Assembly (NCBI GenBank): GCA_031279965.1
Contig: JAITHM010000005.1
Span: 1-5,137, forward strand
Reading direction: 5' to 3'
Source of the DNA: Spirochaetaceae bacterium
GTDB lineage: Bacteria; Spirochaetota; Spirochaetia; Treponematales; Breznakiellaceae
DNA length: 5,137 nucleotides
Position numbers and translations under genes: made by a program
Shown: piece by piece, positions 4,773 through 5,137 of the stretch
Position numbering within the stretch: position 1 is the first letter of the stretch
How the letters are laid out: each line of letters begins with the position of its first letter
The notes under the pieces: generated by a model
Seen by the model: only the letters and a program-made list of their open reading frames with translations
What the model was told of the DNA's origin: nothing
The model's database searches: none

Positions 4773-5137
4773 ATGAAGAAATGCTTTTTTGCATTTGTGG
4801 CGGCGGTGATGGCACTGTCGGTGGTTGCTACTGGGTGTAGCAAGAAGGGCGGAAGCGGAGCGGAGGGCAAGGCGAAAATCGGCGTCTCTATGCCGACTCA
4901 GAGCTTGCAGCGCTGGAATCAAGACGGGTCGAACATGAAGGCCCAGCTTGAGAAGGCCGGTTACGCGGTGGAGCTGCAATTCGGCGGGGACAACGACATT
5001 CCTATGCAGGTAGGTCAGATCGAAAACATGATTACAGGCGGCGTGAAGGCGCTTGTTATCGCGGCCATTGACGGAAGCTCGCTTACCGAAGTGCTTAAGC
5101 AGGCCAAAGAGAAGAACATTCCGGTTATCGCGTACGA
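4773..5137 (+). CDS. chvE: ChvE-type sugar-binding lipoprotein of an ABC transporter (partial, 3' end missing)
   Basis: 121 codons are visible before the window ends. The N-terminus has a short basic start (MKK), a hydrophobic segment (residues 5-19) and a lipobox VATGC with the lipidated cysteine at C22, followed by a flexible SKKGGSG-like linker. The mature domain starts KIGVSMPT near residue 35 and continues with RWNQDG, DNDIPMQVGQIENMI and VIAAIDGSSLTEVL, then IPVIAYD. These match the first lobe of periplasmic-binding-protein family 4 receptors of the ChvE/multiple monosaccharide type, which deliver glucose, galactose, xylose or arabinose to an ABC importer. The exact sugar cannot be read from this part. 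Lysine is mostly AAG (9 of 12), unlike scpA. The permease and ATPase genes probably follow downstream. It is divergent from ridA-dpaL. Confidence 0.9.
   Translation, partial: MKKCFFAFVAAVMALSVVATGCSKKGGSGAEGKAKIGVSMPTQSLQRWNQDGSNMKAQLEKAGYAVELQFGGDNDIPMQVGQIENMITGGVKALVIAAIDGSSLTEVLKQAKEKNIPVIAY

Overview
The window looks like ordinary chromosomal DNA from a spirochaete, most likely a Treponema-type organism of intermediate GC content. This rests on a lipoprotein sugar-binding receptor with a relaxed lipobox and on the general look of the proteins. It is an inference from recognition, not a database match. I see no mobile element, CRISPR array, tRNA or rRNA, and no sign of a new multi-gene system.

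Layout from left to right: the last 38 codons of a type IIA topoisomerase B subunit (ParE-like, + strand) end at 117. A complete M24 (Xaa-Pro peptidase-like) metallopeptidase faces it on the - strand (175-1443, possibly to 1479). Divergent from the peptidase, scpA (1545-2339) and scpB (2329-2883) form an overlapping + strand pair encoding the kleisin and winged-helix partners of SMC; smc itself is not in the window. A 97-base convergent gap with two GC-rich inverted repeats separates scpB from dpaL (diaminopropionate ammonia-lyase, - strand, 2981-4192). dpaL is the second gene of a tight ridA-dpaL operon; ridA lies at 4202-4573. A 199-base AT-rich divergent region (4574-4772) then carries promoters in both directions and leads into a truncated + strand gene for a ChvE-type sugar-binding lipoprotein, which runs off the end of the window.

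Two units make clear functional sense. ScpA and ScpB are the non-SMC subunits of bacterial condensin. DpaL releases 2-aminoacrylate-type enamine/imine chemistry on the way to pyruvate and ammonia, and RidA hydrolyses exactly this kind of reactive intermediate, so the operon pairs a producer with its detoxifier.

The most interesting regulatory signals are two near-consensus sigma-70 promoters. One (TTGACG-N17-TATACT) ends so close to the scpA ATG that the mRNA should be leaderless or nearly so. The other (TTGACA-N17-TAGAAT) drives ridA-dpaL. Base composition is strongly uneven: the 60 bases at 1621-1680 in scpA are 23% GC and the 60 bases at 4861-4920 in the sugar-binding gene are 60% GC, with opposite lysine codon preferences.
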